From positions 16,127,979 to 16,191,978 of the forward strand of contig CM049321.1 of assembly GCA_026874595.1 (NCBI GenBank): DNA of 64,000 nucleotides, read 5' to 3'. Below, one piece after another: positions 48,892 to 60,949 of the stretch. The notes beneath the pieces were generated by a model. That model worked only from the letters and a program-made list of their open reading frames with translations, had not been told where the DNA came from and searched no databases. A program made the position numbers and the translations under genes. Each line of letters starts with the position of its first letter. The first letter of the stretch is position 1. This stretch comes from Sipunculus nudus. Taxonomy: Eukaryota > Annelida > Sipuncula > Golfingiida > Sipunculidae.

Positions 48892-49145
48892 TGTGTATAA
48901 CCGTACTCAAGGACACGATATTGACTGCACACCAAACGCACGAGGACTTTTCTTCCTGTGAGGACTTACTCACGGGTCCTCGCAAACGAAAAGCTGTTAA
49001 AGCATTATAAAAGCATTTAAAAAGCTGGGAAAACTATGCTGGGGAAGTTGCTTGCAAATCCTTAGAAAGAACGTTTTGCTTGAAAAATGTGTTGTGTGTG
49101 TGTGTGACAGCGCTATCTATTGAGAGCTTTGCAAGATAGTTAGAA

Positions 49146-49180
<35 letters not shown>
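48855..49180. repeat. Three (GT)n tracts
   Basis: GT runs at about 48855-48887, 49091-49105 and 49149-49180 within 330 bp, separated by unique sequence. Confidence 0.93.
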
Positions 49181-49181
<1 letters not shown>

Positions 49182-51255
49182 AAGCCGGGTGCTCGATAAT
49201 ATGTTTAAACTGGTTATTCAACCTGTTTTGCGGTATCAGATCTTATTTAGTAAGAATTAGAACCTTATATTACCATGGGTTCCAGGAGTAAACAGGGAAA
49301 CAAATAGATTTTCTTATCTACATGATAGGTATACCCTCTGATATGTCAAGAAAACTGTGAGCAGCTTGGTAGTAAAGTTTATAATAGACACAAAACGTTT
49401 TACATGATAAAAAAAATTAATCTTTCGATCCAGTGTATATATGTAAATATATGTTTATCGTTTGTATATTTTGCTTTGCACTTTATCGAGAGAGCATGTT
49501 ACATCATTATATTGTTACATTTTCCCTGGATTTCTTTCTAATCGTATTGCTTGTTTCTTGTTTCATTTTGGTGAAGATTATGAATTTACATAGAATAACA
49601 CCATTTATCTAAACATTTTATATCTTCACATACTTTATGTACTTTTACTTGTACCGTGATGTCTTATATAATGTTGTGATTATATAAATATATATATATA
49701 TATATACATACTTACATATAGGAAAGCATGTACATTAGCCTGATTGGCTACTTTTGTAAGCCTGTAATAAATAAATATGTTTAAACCAAGTGCGCTTGAT
49801 ATGCTGATTAGTAGGTCCTTTCTATGACACGAAGACATGACATAAACTGAATGTCCTCGCAGGTCAACGCATCGTTGTCTATAACCAGCCATTTTTCTTT
49901 TTAAAAAAGTGTGCGAGGAAACATGCGTATTCTAAGTGTTTAGGATCTCAATAGCTCGTCTTGCTAACTCTAACAGAACTGTTAGTCCTCGGAAGTATAG
50001 TGTGAAACCAAGGTCTCTTGTATACGCATATACGCGTATGTGTGTATGATTTGTATACGCTCGCTTCACATTTGAAGGCACATGCATGCAGGCACTTATT
50101 TAAAACACAACAATCTGATAAACGTTTCAATACCTTTTTTATTGTGGAAGCCTTTGAGTGATCTGGCAACAAATAGCTTAAAATTCCACACCATTGCATT
50201 CTGTTCTACACTAACTAGTATCTGCGATGTTGACGTCAACTAACAAGGCATGGGTGGCGCCATCTGATCCTAAGACGATAAACTAATTGATCTGAGAATT
50301 TACCGTGAAGATCACATGATGATCAAAGTTTTATTAAACAAATATACTTATCAATAGGAACATTTGTTTAATTCAAAATATCTACTGGGAGAAAAGGAAA
50401 GTTGTCATTGTTACAATTAATTAATTATCTGAATAATTTATACAAGAATAATTAAGGAAATACTGGGTATGTGTAAGTTGTATTTCGGCTATAAAGTGTA
50501 AATTATAAAGTTATCGGGAATAAATTTGGAATATTATTACAAATAAGATAGGAAGAATGCTGATGTATACTTTGTATTACATCAGTGATATCATCATTAA
50601 CAATTATCCACAAACTTTGCAATCAAAGAGGAAAACGTTGTCTACGTAGCGAGGTAACTTGGCAAATGCCTGTTATAAATACAAAATCTGAGTTCATTAA
50701 ATATCCCACTGTAAAGATAAACTGGTCACTTCTCATGAAACAGTTTATTATGGTTATCACAATAACAAATCATATTTTTCCTGTCCAAATGGTTAATTTA
50801 AAAATCATTTCTCAGTGGAAGAAACATTATATAACATTAAAATTTAGCTTGTGGAAAAATGTACCCTTTCAGTTCTAAAAAGCCAGTTATATCAGTTCTA
50901 AAATAATACCAATCATCCCTGAACCTATGCAGTGATAACACTGGTGTACAAGAGAGTATATAAAACATGACTAGAGGCCTTATATCACTAAGAAGCACCA
51001 ACACTGGCCTGTTAATACATATTATACCAGGATTTTACAATGATCTATAACATTATAACATGATAATTGTTTGTGTGTATAAAAATAATCAACAGATCAG
51101 GCACGATAGTAAAATATGCAATAACAATAACAGTGCAGTCAAAATGCTTGTGGAAAAATCCCTTGCATTTAGAAGACTAAAGTCATTTATTCTTATAATC
51201 AATCTACTTTATTCTAAAATGTTGGTTTCTAATGGCAGAAATGCTTAATTTTTTT
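49181..51255. other. Region downstream of the host gene, no gene recognised
   Basis: Short (AT)n at 49685-49705 and a GTTGACGTCAAC palindrome at about 50228-50239. Open frames (for example 50585-50878) have no recognised family or splice structure. Confidence 0.4.
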
Positions 51256-51285
51256 GTTGGTTCCCTTCAGTTTTAAAAACAAGAT

Positions 51286-51291
51286 TTTATT
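51286..51291 (-). terminator. Polyadenylation signal AATAAA
   Basis: On the minus strand AATAAA starts four bases after the TAA stop of the repeat-protein gene. No closer canonical alternative is needed, implying a very short 3' UTR of perhaps 20-40 bases. This is inferred from sequence alone. Confidence 0.6.
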
Positions 51292-51295
51292 GAGC

Positions 51296-54200
51296 TTATG
51301 CTTGCATATGTAAAAGAGGTCCGACTGAACCTTTGTATTTTGCAGCAACATCTGACGCTACCCCTGGTTTCACCCTGGGTACTTTACGTCCGGTAAGTTC
51401 AAGCTTTCCGTAACTAGTCATGAGATTCCCGACAGTCCCCTTATTTCGCTCGGCATACTCTTCAGCCTCAGGTTTAACGCGATTGGCTTGTCGACCTGAA
51501 TTTGGCAGGTTGCCATATTCGTTTATAAGCCTACCCATAGTGCCTTTGTTTCTTACAGCTATATCTTCAGCCTCTGGACGGATTCTGCGCACGTCTCTTT
51601 TTGGAGCTTGGTTAAGATGCCCCTGCATAAATTCATTCATCATCCCTTTGTTTTTCTTGAATGTTTCTTCTGCTTCAGGTTTGACCGTCCTTCCTGCGGG
51701 TCGCGACGACTCATAACCCTGATTTTCGTCCTGATTCAGGATTTTCATCATCATGCCTTGAACACTTTTTCTTGCGAACTCCTGTGCCTCTGGTTTCACT
51801 CGTGATTCTGGCCGTGGTGAGCTGTACTGCTTGTTGGCATCTTGTTTCATAAATCGGTCCATCTGACCTCGATTTTTTTCGAGCATTTCTTTTGCAAGAG
51901 CCTCAGGACACCGTGGTGCTGGCTTAGGATCAGCATAATCCTTGTTCTGATCATGGTTAAACCAAGTCGTGGCACTGCCTTGACCACGAATAGCGTTGCC
52001 AGCAGCATCTGCAGTAGTTACTTTCGGATGATAACCTTCACAGGGTGACACCTGGTGGTCATGTTGATACCATGTACTGACAGATCCATGCTTGTTGCGT
52101 TCTAAATATTCCTCCGCTTCTGGTCTAGTTAAACGAGTAACTGGCCGAGCATCAACCATCAAATCCCTTCCATCATTAGCTTGGTTTTCATTGAGTTTAT
52201 ACCATTTTACTGGTGTCTTGGGTCTCATTTTCTCTGCACAATTTGCAGCTGTGTGAGTAACTGTGCGGCTTTTGGGACGGGCAGGTTGGTACTCATCGGA
52301 GGGACTGTGATCATGTTTGTACCACTGCATTGTGGGAGCAGTGTCCTTCATTTTAAAATCCTCAGCTTCACTCCATTCTGCTAAACGTGACTTTGGCCTG
52401 GGAGAGAAATACTGTCGGTTCTCCTCGTGTTTGTACCATTTTTCGTCCTCTCCGTATATTTTCTTTTTTATCTGCTTCGACTCTTCTGTGTTACAGCGGG
52501 ACTTTGGCCCCGGTTCTGAATATCCGGCATTTTTGTGTTGAAACCACTTCCCGGGATCCCCTTTGTTTTTCACAGCTACCTCAGGTGCCACGTAACCTGC
52601 AATACATACACAGAAAAAAGTTTAAGAAACCTTTTCACATATCAGGTTTGTTAAATAATCATGAAATAAAGTTTCCTCAGCAAAATTTCACGGGATCTGC
52701 AAATAATTTGTTCTAATACCATCGGCTTGCTCCTGTACACAAGTGAAAAATCTTGCAACAGTGTGATCAGTGGTGCAAAAATAAACAATTTAAGCACGAA
52801 CACCACAGTTTCCAGCCATCTTTTTAATCTGTGTTTCATTTTTTAATGTTCCTTTACCCTGTTTGTTCAGAAATCATTTAACTTTTATTAGAGATTTTTT
52901 TTAGTGGAGGTAACCACCTCCATTTTTTTAATGCTTGCTTAATGTACCATATACATCTGCAGAGTTTCATTCCGGTTTCGGACTGAGTGACATGGGCTTA
53001 TACCCGTTTATCCTGGTGTCAACCAGGCTCATTGTTCCACTCCTGCTGTTCCAGGTGTTTGTCATTCCCATTACTGGGTCATAATACCGAGGAACACCCA
53101 AAAGGCGCACTTGTCTGTGAGTGAAACATGACTGTTGGACACAGCCCCCCCCATTAAGCCTGCAGAGCTTACACTGGGTGGGGGCCTACCATGAAAACTC
53201 TCACCGGCTCGGCTGAGATTCCAACTTGAAAGGTGAACCACATAACCACAGAAGCTGGACACAGAATGTTAACTTTGGTATTCCGCCAAAATGAACTGAT
53301 AGCATGAGATACTGCACACATTTTTGCATATGTTTATGCCCCTTTTAGGAAAATGAATAAATAACTTGAATATTATTGGTCAGACTTTCATATTAACTGG
53401 CCAACCTGTAATTGGGTAGGTGAGACTGGTTACACAAGAACACAACAGGTGACCAGTACTTAAGACCAAGATGAAGGGACTCGAGACGAGGCTTTCAATA
53501 CCATGTTTACTCAACTGTCATCTACCGTAATACACCACACCCAGTGTTCACACAAAATATTTTGTGAACCCTCCAGGAGCAGTTATAGATGGTTCAAAGG
53601 TACCGTATTTATTCCAATTTGGCGATCCCTCTTATTTCTAGACCCCAAAGAATATTTTGAAAGCATAATTTCTAAAATGACTCTAATTTCGCGACTGCCG
53701 ACGATGTTTTCTTTCGACCATTTTTAGGTGAAATGCCTCCATCTCTCGCGGGCTCCGCAGTTTGTATCTGACTAGATTCTTATTACACTGAGCATCCACA
53801 TCAAACTTGTGTGCAATAATTTTTTTTTTAATTACAAAGATGCGTTTTTCATTATTATATATAAACATGATAAAGCGTTCAAGTTCCAAAATGGATGTCC
53901 GTGTCATGACGATGCAAACTCGTGTACCGTTCCAGATACGCACGTGCCTCGTGTGCAATTCACGTGGGATATTTAGCAATAATTACCAGATTCGTGAAGG
54001 CACAACTGGAACACAGTTGGAATAGTCATCTCAGTTAAGCTTAAACGACCCCGGTTAGGTTTTGGATGGGTGACCGCGCGTCATAACAGGGCCCGATTGA
54101 GGGCACGCGAGCTAGGACCATTGCCGGTCGTATGTAATTTAAAGCGCCTTTACTTTCCTATATTTATTACGTATTATACAAATAAAAGTTATCTGATGAT

Positions 54201-57200
54201 AGGTAGTTATTTTATTATAAAGTCTTCTTCCTAATTCCTTGCAGCTGCTTGTCCCTTTCCGGCCCGCCGATATCGCCGCCTGGTGGGTAAACTTGAAACA
54301 ACTGGTAGTTACAGTAGTTACATGAGTTGCCGTCTATGTCAAGTGATCGTACCATACGCGAAATAGTGATCATTTTGTAAAGTGACTGAGTTCAGTTTGA
54401 TTAATCATTGACGGACTCCGTATTTTTCATGTGACGGTTGCAAGCCCGTTTGAAGGAAATTAACAAAACAAACTTATAAACACCCATATTATCACTCAAT
54501 CCATATGACCGCTCGAGTGTCAGAGCAGCTCGGGGTCTCTAGGGAAGGTTGTCCCGTCGCATGCCTCTAAAATCTCAACCACCGCAAATTCTGCAGGTAG
54601 ATAATTTTCAAATATCCTCCATTATCTCGACCTCTGAGAAAATTAATTATTTTAAGACCAAAAGAGAGCTCATTATCTGGTTTACTGATAAGTTAAAAAG
54701 ATAGCAAATTATTTATACTATTACAGAAGCCTTTAGACATATTGGAATGCCACTCATTTTCTATAGTAGATGTTTTTGGAGAATGAAATCTAGGTATTTT
54801 TGGAACAGACATTTTGAGGAGGCACCCCAGTGATTTGTATCGACATGTTTGATCTACTCATTACTGGATAATTACAGAAGCAATCAGATCAACAGGCAAT
54901 AAATTCTCAAACAGTGTAAGCTTAGACTGGTTTACCAAATTAAATTGAAGTGATTATTAAATTTTAAGTATAATTACTCAGCTTAAGGCTTACCCTACTG
55001 TACAATTAAAACACCCCTGGAGTGATATATTCTAGTTCAGGTGACCTATAATACTGAACTATAGTTCAGGTGACCTATAATACTGAACTAAAGACTGAAC
55101 AAACTGTACAAACCACATTCCATCCCTTGGACTTTGTTCATTTAAATTGTTCAACAAAAGATTACTCCACTGTGCCCCACAGTCACACCCAAGTGACTCT
55201 ATCTGACACCTAAAAGGTTTCTTTGCACATCTCTTGCATTTAAAAGTTTGTAAAAACAATCCCCCTAATTTGTTCTGACATGAAAGGCCAAAGTATCATT
55301 TGAAAAACAAAAATGACATGTATGTTGTGACTGTATCTCTTCCCTGGGAAGAAATGGTGGGAAGAAAGTATTTCTTCCCTTCCAGGAAGAAAGTATTTCT
55401 TCCCTTCCCTTCCTTTCCCTCTGGGAAGGTTGTGCCAACCCTGGAGCAAATGACATTTGTACCTATCCAGTGTGTGGGCCATGCTTTATAAAACCTGAGT
55501 TTCTGCTTGATAACAGAGGTGAGAAGAAAATAAAGACCAAAACTATTTAGCTTCAAGCCAGTCCTGACAACATGATGCTTTAGACCCACAAAATCCTCTC
55601 TTACATATGTATGGAAGATAATGTTACAAACACCAAAACAGAAGAAATCTCTTTCATAAGACAGAATTCATCAACAGGTGACCAAGGGGTCATGGTGCTC
55701 AACTGACATCAAAACCTTTAACATTAAGGTTAAGCATCATCTTGAAACATTTAGTCCTGCCTGGGCTTTAGTATTTGTGTTTACTATAAAAATGCTTGAA
55801 ATAAAGCGTGCTTCCATGCATGTACTGATAGACTTTAACTCAGTGCCAGCTCTTATCACTAAAATAAGAGGGTCAGATAGAGGAAATTTAGTTATATGAT
55901 TTGCCGCAAGATGGCGGTACGGATACTAAGTGCGATATGATTGATTTCCCTGACAGAAGCAACAATTAAGTCATAACTATTTCACGGACTGGGCCAGTCT
56001 AGGGAACATTACGCTCCTTATGCTGCGAATATAAACTTTAACTAAATTCATCCCAGATCTCTTTCATTTTAACCACTGTTTGTATAGCAAAGATCTCTGG
56101 GTTCCACCACCAGGGTGTGCACAGAGCAAAGAATTGTAATCAGACCAATGAGAGCATGGTATCACATTGTGCATCCAGCTTTAAATTTTAAAAATGTGAC
56201 ACACACTCTTGATGGTCGAAATACTTGGACCTGTGCCAGAACTAGGGTAATCAGACCAATGAGTGGGTGTTGCAATTTTTAAATTATAAAACATTTAATA
56301 CTAACAAAATAATTTTACAAGAACATTAAGTATTTTATATTTAAAATGGTCAGTTTATTCCTAAGGTGGTAGGTTGTATATACGGAGAGGTAGAAAGGTC
56401 ACTTGTTGCAAAAAGCCATTTGCAAAGCTCTGGCTTATCTGATTTGCTGCCAGATGACCATGTTCAATTTGTTTTGATTATTTTGGTGGGCCCCCACATT
56501 TTATAAACAAGATAATATTAACAAAACAACAAGCCTGTGTGTGGTGATATCCACGTTTTCTGGCCTATTTTTATAAAAGCTCCAAGGGATTACCTTTAGT
56601 TTCTAAAGGTCAGATGGGTGATTTGGCCCCTTTAACTAATTTAAAGAAAAATTTTAATAAAACCCTTGTGATGTATTTACGTGCTTGTCCAGTTAATTCA
56701 CAAGCTTACAGCACAGTACATGCACCATTGTTTACAAACAGATATACAAATGGGCTGATTGCACATTCGCAGAAATTGAATGGTCATTAGTTATTGTTGG
56801 TGAGAGCATGTGAGGCAATGTCATCTTTTATCATTTGCAAAATTCTAAATCATCTAATTTGTCACCAATTGTCCTTGATTAATCTGTTTGATTATGACTG
56901 GTGGCCATTTAGTAAGCCCAACTAATTAACATGTGCACAGAATTGCCCATTGAGATAAGTCATTTTTTAGCTAATTTAAAAAAAAAAAAAAAAACATTAA
57001 AAGATCCTTTTTAAAAATACAAGTCAGATATATAGGCGTATCCTTCTTTGCGACCACTCCACAATTTTCTCCACTTTTCTTGGTCCCAAATATATGATCC
57101 AGGTATTGTAGGGATCCACTGTAGTTCCTAGCTTCATCAAGCAGAGACAATATCTCAGTATGCCTGGAGATAACAGTGTAACATGAAGACATGATTGGTA

Positions 57201-59018
57201 CACACCAGGAGATACTGAAAGCCCGCCACCGCTGCCAATTTTTCGCCATAGCCGATTTTAAGATTCACCTGAGCAATTGAGTTTATAGGGAGGTGCTGCT
57301 GATATTTCATTAAGCCAAAGTCAGTGGATTTTGTGCAGCTCAGTTTGGCTTGAAAAAAAAATTAATCCAAAAGATAAATCTTTTTACAATAAAAAATGTC
57401 TGAAACAAATGTTCAGGTTTTGTTATTTTTCTTTTCTTGTAGCTGAGAGGAAATGTGTGATTACTGAGATATGATAATGTTGGCTTATGAAACCACCAGA
57501 ATAGAAAATACTCAATATTTAATCACAAACTAATTAAATGTAAAATGGATACAATATGTCATACGGAATATAAATAACTTGTTTAGATCAAATGGATACT
57601 TTGTAATATTGTCAAATGAATAGGCTTTCAGGTCGCTTTAAGCCAGCTGACAGTTTGCAAGCTGAGTCGAGCCACGAATCTCAGCTTACTACTAAAGTCA
57701 GCCATCTTTGTCTCCAAGCCAGTCTCATCTGTGTGGCTTACTCAGCTCTGGGCTCTAGAGATACCCCATTAGATATTTTCATGTACAGTTTATTTTACTT
57801 AATACAACCCTAAATATGTTTATATTATATTATATTGCATTGTTGCTAAAATTTGCAACTTATGCTTGTCATGAATAATGAATCACAAATACTGTTTGTT
57901 GCCATCTTGGTTTATGATAATCATACAGGATGCCGCATTTATGTATTCTTTTGTGCCACTGCGCATGCCTTGTACAAGTTTAGTTTTACTTTGTATATGC
58001 TTTGAATCATAACTGGGGCTGGCCAAAATACAATCTGATAGTACTGGCTCTATAGAAAACCACATCTATTCCCCTGCTGGAAATACATGTATGTGGCAGG
58101 CAAAGTTGTGAGTTAAAGACAAACAAAACCTGGATAACAAATAAGATCAAGCAAAGAGCAAACGGAGAAAGGAATAACACCCTAATATAAAACATCCCCA
58201 GCTGCCTCTCTCTCTGCCAATTGACCAACCTTCCACAGCACTTATGCTCCGCCCCTTTGACCTGATTATGCTAATGACCCCCACAAATGCTCCTCCACAG
58301 AAGGCTTGCCATGCCTTTGGTTGCAAGAGCTGTTTATAAGACTACAGTGACATCACAATGGTCAACAGCGTAATAAGTTGCATTGACTGATGTCATCAGC
58401 TTGAAAGGCACTGTTTATATCTCTGTTCTTGTATGATGAATATATCATGTTTTGACATATTTTGGATTATTCGTCTCAAACAAATTAAGTGCAAGGTAAG
58501 ACATAATTCACTCTGCAGTCGTTAGAACAAAAGCTCCAGCAACCTTTGGCCTAGAACTGTTATACCATCTTCTTTGTATACAAAATATCCTTGAAAAAAA
58601 TGCTGACATGGTTACTGATAAAACTAAATGTGTTCTGTTTGTTAGAGTTGCCCAAATTATGCAACTGTTGCACTTGTCGGGTAATTTACCTTTTACATTT
58701 CTAACAGTGACTTGATTGGTTGCTGATTATTTACTGAACGAATATGTGATTAGCGTCACAAAGAGTTCATGGTTAGGTCAATTGGCAGTAACTACATAAG
58801 GCTAAAATATTTTTTTATATCCCAGACAATTTGGGACTTGTTTAAATTAGTATGATCTTACCCTGAAGTCTGGTAGGTGGTGGTGGAGCATACTCAACAT
58901 TTTTCCCATCGTGTCTGAACCAATCACCCGTGGCTCTCATTTTCATTGCCACGCCCTCTGCCTCCGGCCTCGTACGAGGGTGAATTGTCGGCGAGTGAGG
59001 TCTACCAGGGGTAGCCAT
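51296..59018 (-). CDS. Uncharacterised tandem-repeat protein, two coding exons
   Basis: Coding parts are exon a 59018-58862 (157 nt, ATG at 59018) and exon b 52596-51296 (1301 nt, TAA stop), joined across a 6,265-bp intron with donor CAGG|GTAAGA and acceptor TTGCAG|GTTAC, phase 1. The predicted product is 485 residues. It has about 13 repeats of 35-40 residues. A typical repeat opens (R/K)PEAE--A-(K/R)-KG, has in the first seven or so W(F/Y)-H(D/E) (WFRHD, WFQHK, WYKHE, WYQHD, WFNHD), then a Y and ends P--R. In repeats 8-13 the aromatic core is replaced by hydrophobic G(T/S/M)(M/V)G-L(I/L/M). There is no signal peptide or membrane segment, and the protein is rich in K, R, E and P, so it is probably cytoplasmic or cytoskeletal. 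The family is not one I can name, and no function is assigned. Confidence 0.88.
52906..53259 (-). mobile_element. tRNA-derived SINE, copy 2 (inverted relative to 805-1164)
   Basis: Read on the minus strand it runs from CCAGCTTCTGTGGTTATG (degenerate A-box side), through ATCTCAGCCGAGCCGGTGAG, CACTCACAGACAAGTGCGCC and GCAGATGTATATGG, to GGAGGTGGTTACCTCC. It matches copy 1 in order and length (354 against 360 bp). The B-box region is mutated, so this copy looks transcriptionally dead. It sits in the same orientation as the host gene whose intron it occupies. Confidence 0.85.
54015..54145 (+). mobile_element. 5S-rRNA-derived element (pseudogene or SINE3-like)
   Basis: The segment TCTCAGTTAAGC, CCCCGGTTAGG and TTTTGGATGGGTGACCGCG reproduces the internal promoter of 5S rRNA genes in order (A box, intermediate element, C box). 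The 5' third of a normal 5S gene is not recognisable and the 3' end diverges into GGGCACGCGAGC and GTATGTAATTTAAAGCGCC. SINEs with 5S-type promoters are known in animals, so this is either a 5S pseudogene or the head of such a SINE. It is not a functional 5S gene. Confidence 0.7.
55032..55091. repeat. 29-bp tandem duplication with AGTTCA-GG-TGACCT
   Basis: TAGTTCAGGTGACCTATAAT followed by ACTGAACTA occurs twice in direct tandem, at 55033 and 55062. Each unit holds an inverted pair of AGTTCA and TGACCT separated by two bases. Confidence 0.85.
55340..55425. repeat. Paired palindromes GGAAGAAAGTATTTCTTCC
   Basis: The 19-base hairpin-forming phrase occurs at about 55361 and 55385, within a GAAG/CTTCC-rich stretch, and it can form short hairpins on either strand. 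Confidence 0.75.
56378..56632 (-). repeat. Dispersed repeat, copy 2 (paired with 30493-30740)
   Basis: Begins GGTAGAAAGGTCACTTGTTG and ends GGTCAGATGGGTGATTTGGC, followed by CCCTTTAA. It is the reverse complement of the 30493-30740 sequence throughout. Intronic to the repeat-protein gene. Confidence 0.75.
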
Positions 59019-59030
59019 GATTGGCCCTGC
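59016..59030 (-). promoter_or_regulatory. Start codon context and upstream splice acceptor of the host gene
   Basis: The ATG (59018-59016) follows GGCCAATC. Only eight bases upstream is an acceptor-like TATATTTGCAG ending at 59027. The 5' UTR therefore probably continues in an upstream exon not identified in the window. A weaker reading is that transcription begins close by. Confidence 0.5.
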
Positions 59031-59418
59031 AAATATATATTATGACTATTGTTTATGTACAGATAAATTTATATCCAATATACAACAGATAAATTTATAT
59101 CCAATATACATACTCTCTGATATTTGTCAATTTTATGTCCATGGTGTGAGTACAACAGGTGATGTGGTGAAAAACTTTTCAGTGAAATGAACCAGAAGCA
59201 TGAGATAATACGCATGTTATTGCAAATGCTTATATACCTTTAATCTATGATAGATTATCTATCAAATATAAAAAATGGTTCAGTCTCAATCAGTTTCAGT
59301 TAAACCATAGACCAAGTTGTCCCGATGATCCAAGTTTAATTTTAGTTGCAAACGAAACCACATATGGGCATGAAACATATTTATTGGTGTCAAAATGGTG
59401 TTATCTTGTGTCTTAAAT

Positions 59419-59560
59419 CTTGTAAGGCAGTAAACAGGCAGTCAAAGAACATGCACCAGATCTGTTGCATGTACTGGTTGTAATATTAGATAACTGAGGA
59501 ACTACATTAACCAATATTGGCCCTGCCATATATTGAGCCCAATATCCTTTCAGTGACAGT
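59419..59560. repeat. Local duplication, copy 1 (partner 60807-60930)
   Basis: GGCAGTAAACAGGCAGTCAA, ATCTGTTGCATGTA and CAATATTGGCCC recur diverged at 60807-60930 (GGCAGTAAACAGACAGTCAA, ATCTGTTGCATATA, GAATATTGGACT). A hAT-like element interrupts the second copy at its left edge. Confidence 0.75.
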
Positions 59561-59913
59561 TCAAATAACATAAGTCCGGGACTACCCGAAACTCTGTTAT
59601 CTTGTAACCAGAGTTACAAGTAACAAGTGTTTCCAATACTGCATGCCAGCATGACACTCTTCAGAGGTGCCCTGTTTAAACAAAATGTAAGAAAATTCTG
59701 GTTCTCAGTCCCTCCAGTCAGCGAGTCTCCAAGATTGGGCTCCGAGTTCCTAGATTACGATGTTCTTCCCTGTCCCTAATAAATTCCCTGATATGCCTCT
59801 GGTAAAACACTCAATTGATTAAAAATGAGGTTCTGATTTTAATTTTTGTTAATAATGAAAAATAAAACATAATTTCTGGTGCCAATATCATTTAATCCTG
59901 TGTATTGCTGTTA

Positions 59914-60803
59914 CAGGCCTCAAATTTCATTTTTGAAAATAACAAGCTACTGCTGCCTGTCAAAATTGAACTTGACAGGCAACAAAGAAATTTGACAGGC
60001 AGTTTTATTTTTTTTCATTTGTTTGCATAATTTTATTTAGAATAAAGTCTATATAAGGAAAAAAACATATCCAAGTATGTTTAATTCATCGTGACAACAG
60101 TGGGTTAAATGGAGACACGGACGGGGGCTAGGAAATGGGAAATTTTTACCTGGTCATAATTTTATAGCAGGCCTAATTTGGACGATGACAGACCTTATGA
60201 TAGATATATTTATGGTGTTCCCAGTATTTATTTATATACTATATATGTTAAACACGAGGTATGTGGGTTTTTAAAACTGAACACAGCATGGATACGATGT
60301 GGTTTCCCACGAAACTGTATTACCAATATCCTTATACAGCAGACCAATCGGATAACACGTAACATAATGTAGACGTGTAGCCCACACTGCGGTACCCGCT
60401 AAGCTTAGGTATGATTGGCTGATAATAGCCGGCCATTAAAGATCATTTTTCTGATTGGCCTACGGGTAGCCATTTTTTATCTGAAATGTTCCTGTAATTT
60501 TCACCAAGTAGATCCGAATGTGGCTAGCTTAGCGCCACCGTGTGTCACAGTAAGAGACTATCGGCTCATTTGCTGGTTTCCCAGGCCAGTTTTCTCATAA
60601 ACGGGAAACCAGTAATACTAAGTTTTTTTCTTTTAATGAAAAAGCATATAGAGTGGCTGCGATTGTGATAGTGTACAGACAAGAAGGACGCAGTGAGGAA
60701 TTTTTTTGACCGGCAGCACGCTGCCAGTCAGGATCATGGCTGACGGCAGCCAGCCAATTTTAACCAGCATTTGCCGGTTGCCGGTCATCAAATTCGAGGC
60801 CTG
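59914..60803. mobile_element. hAT-like non-autonomous DNA transposon
   Basis: Terminal inverted repeats: CAGGCCTCAAATTT at the left and AAATTCGAGGCCTG at the right (13 of 14 matches). CTGTTA lies immediately outside both ends (59908-59913 and 60804-60809), and the longer string TGCTGTTA is also found at both ends with partial overlap of the terminus. A target duplication of about 8 bp with CAGG...CCTG ends is typical of hAT elements. The subterminal region holds CTGCCTGTCAAAATT facing AATTTGACAGGCAG (59953-60002). Total length is 890 bp with no recognised transposase, so it is non-autonomous. Confidence 0.85.
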
Positions 60804-60949
60804 CTGTTAGGCAGTAAACAGACAGTCAATGAAGATGCAATGGATCTGTTGCATATATTGTGCCTTATTTGTAGAAAAACACTATGAATATTGGACTCCA
60901 TATATGGCTGGGCCTAATAGAATTGAGTCTGAATAGACTAGGCTAGAAC

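Larger units (their letters stand above)
52597..58861 (-). other. Intron of the repeat-protein gene
   Basis: Bounded by matching GT and AG sites. It contains a SINE (52906-53259), a 5S-derived element (about 54015-54145), a dispersed repeat (56378-56632) and short duplications near 55.03 and 55.35 kb. No additional exon with the W-x-HD or PEAE signature was found. Minus-strand open frames such as 56971-57249 show no relation to the repeat protein. Confidence 0.75.

Noticed and set aside
55910-55945. Start of a gene at CAAGATGGCGGTACGG
   Set aside because: The open segment is nine codons before a stop and no convincing donor follows. The motif can be a YY1-type site by chance.
56971-57249. 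92-codon minus-strand open frame as an alternative exon of the repeat protein
   Set aside because: It lacks the PEAE and W-x-HD signatures, and no matching splice sites were seen.
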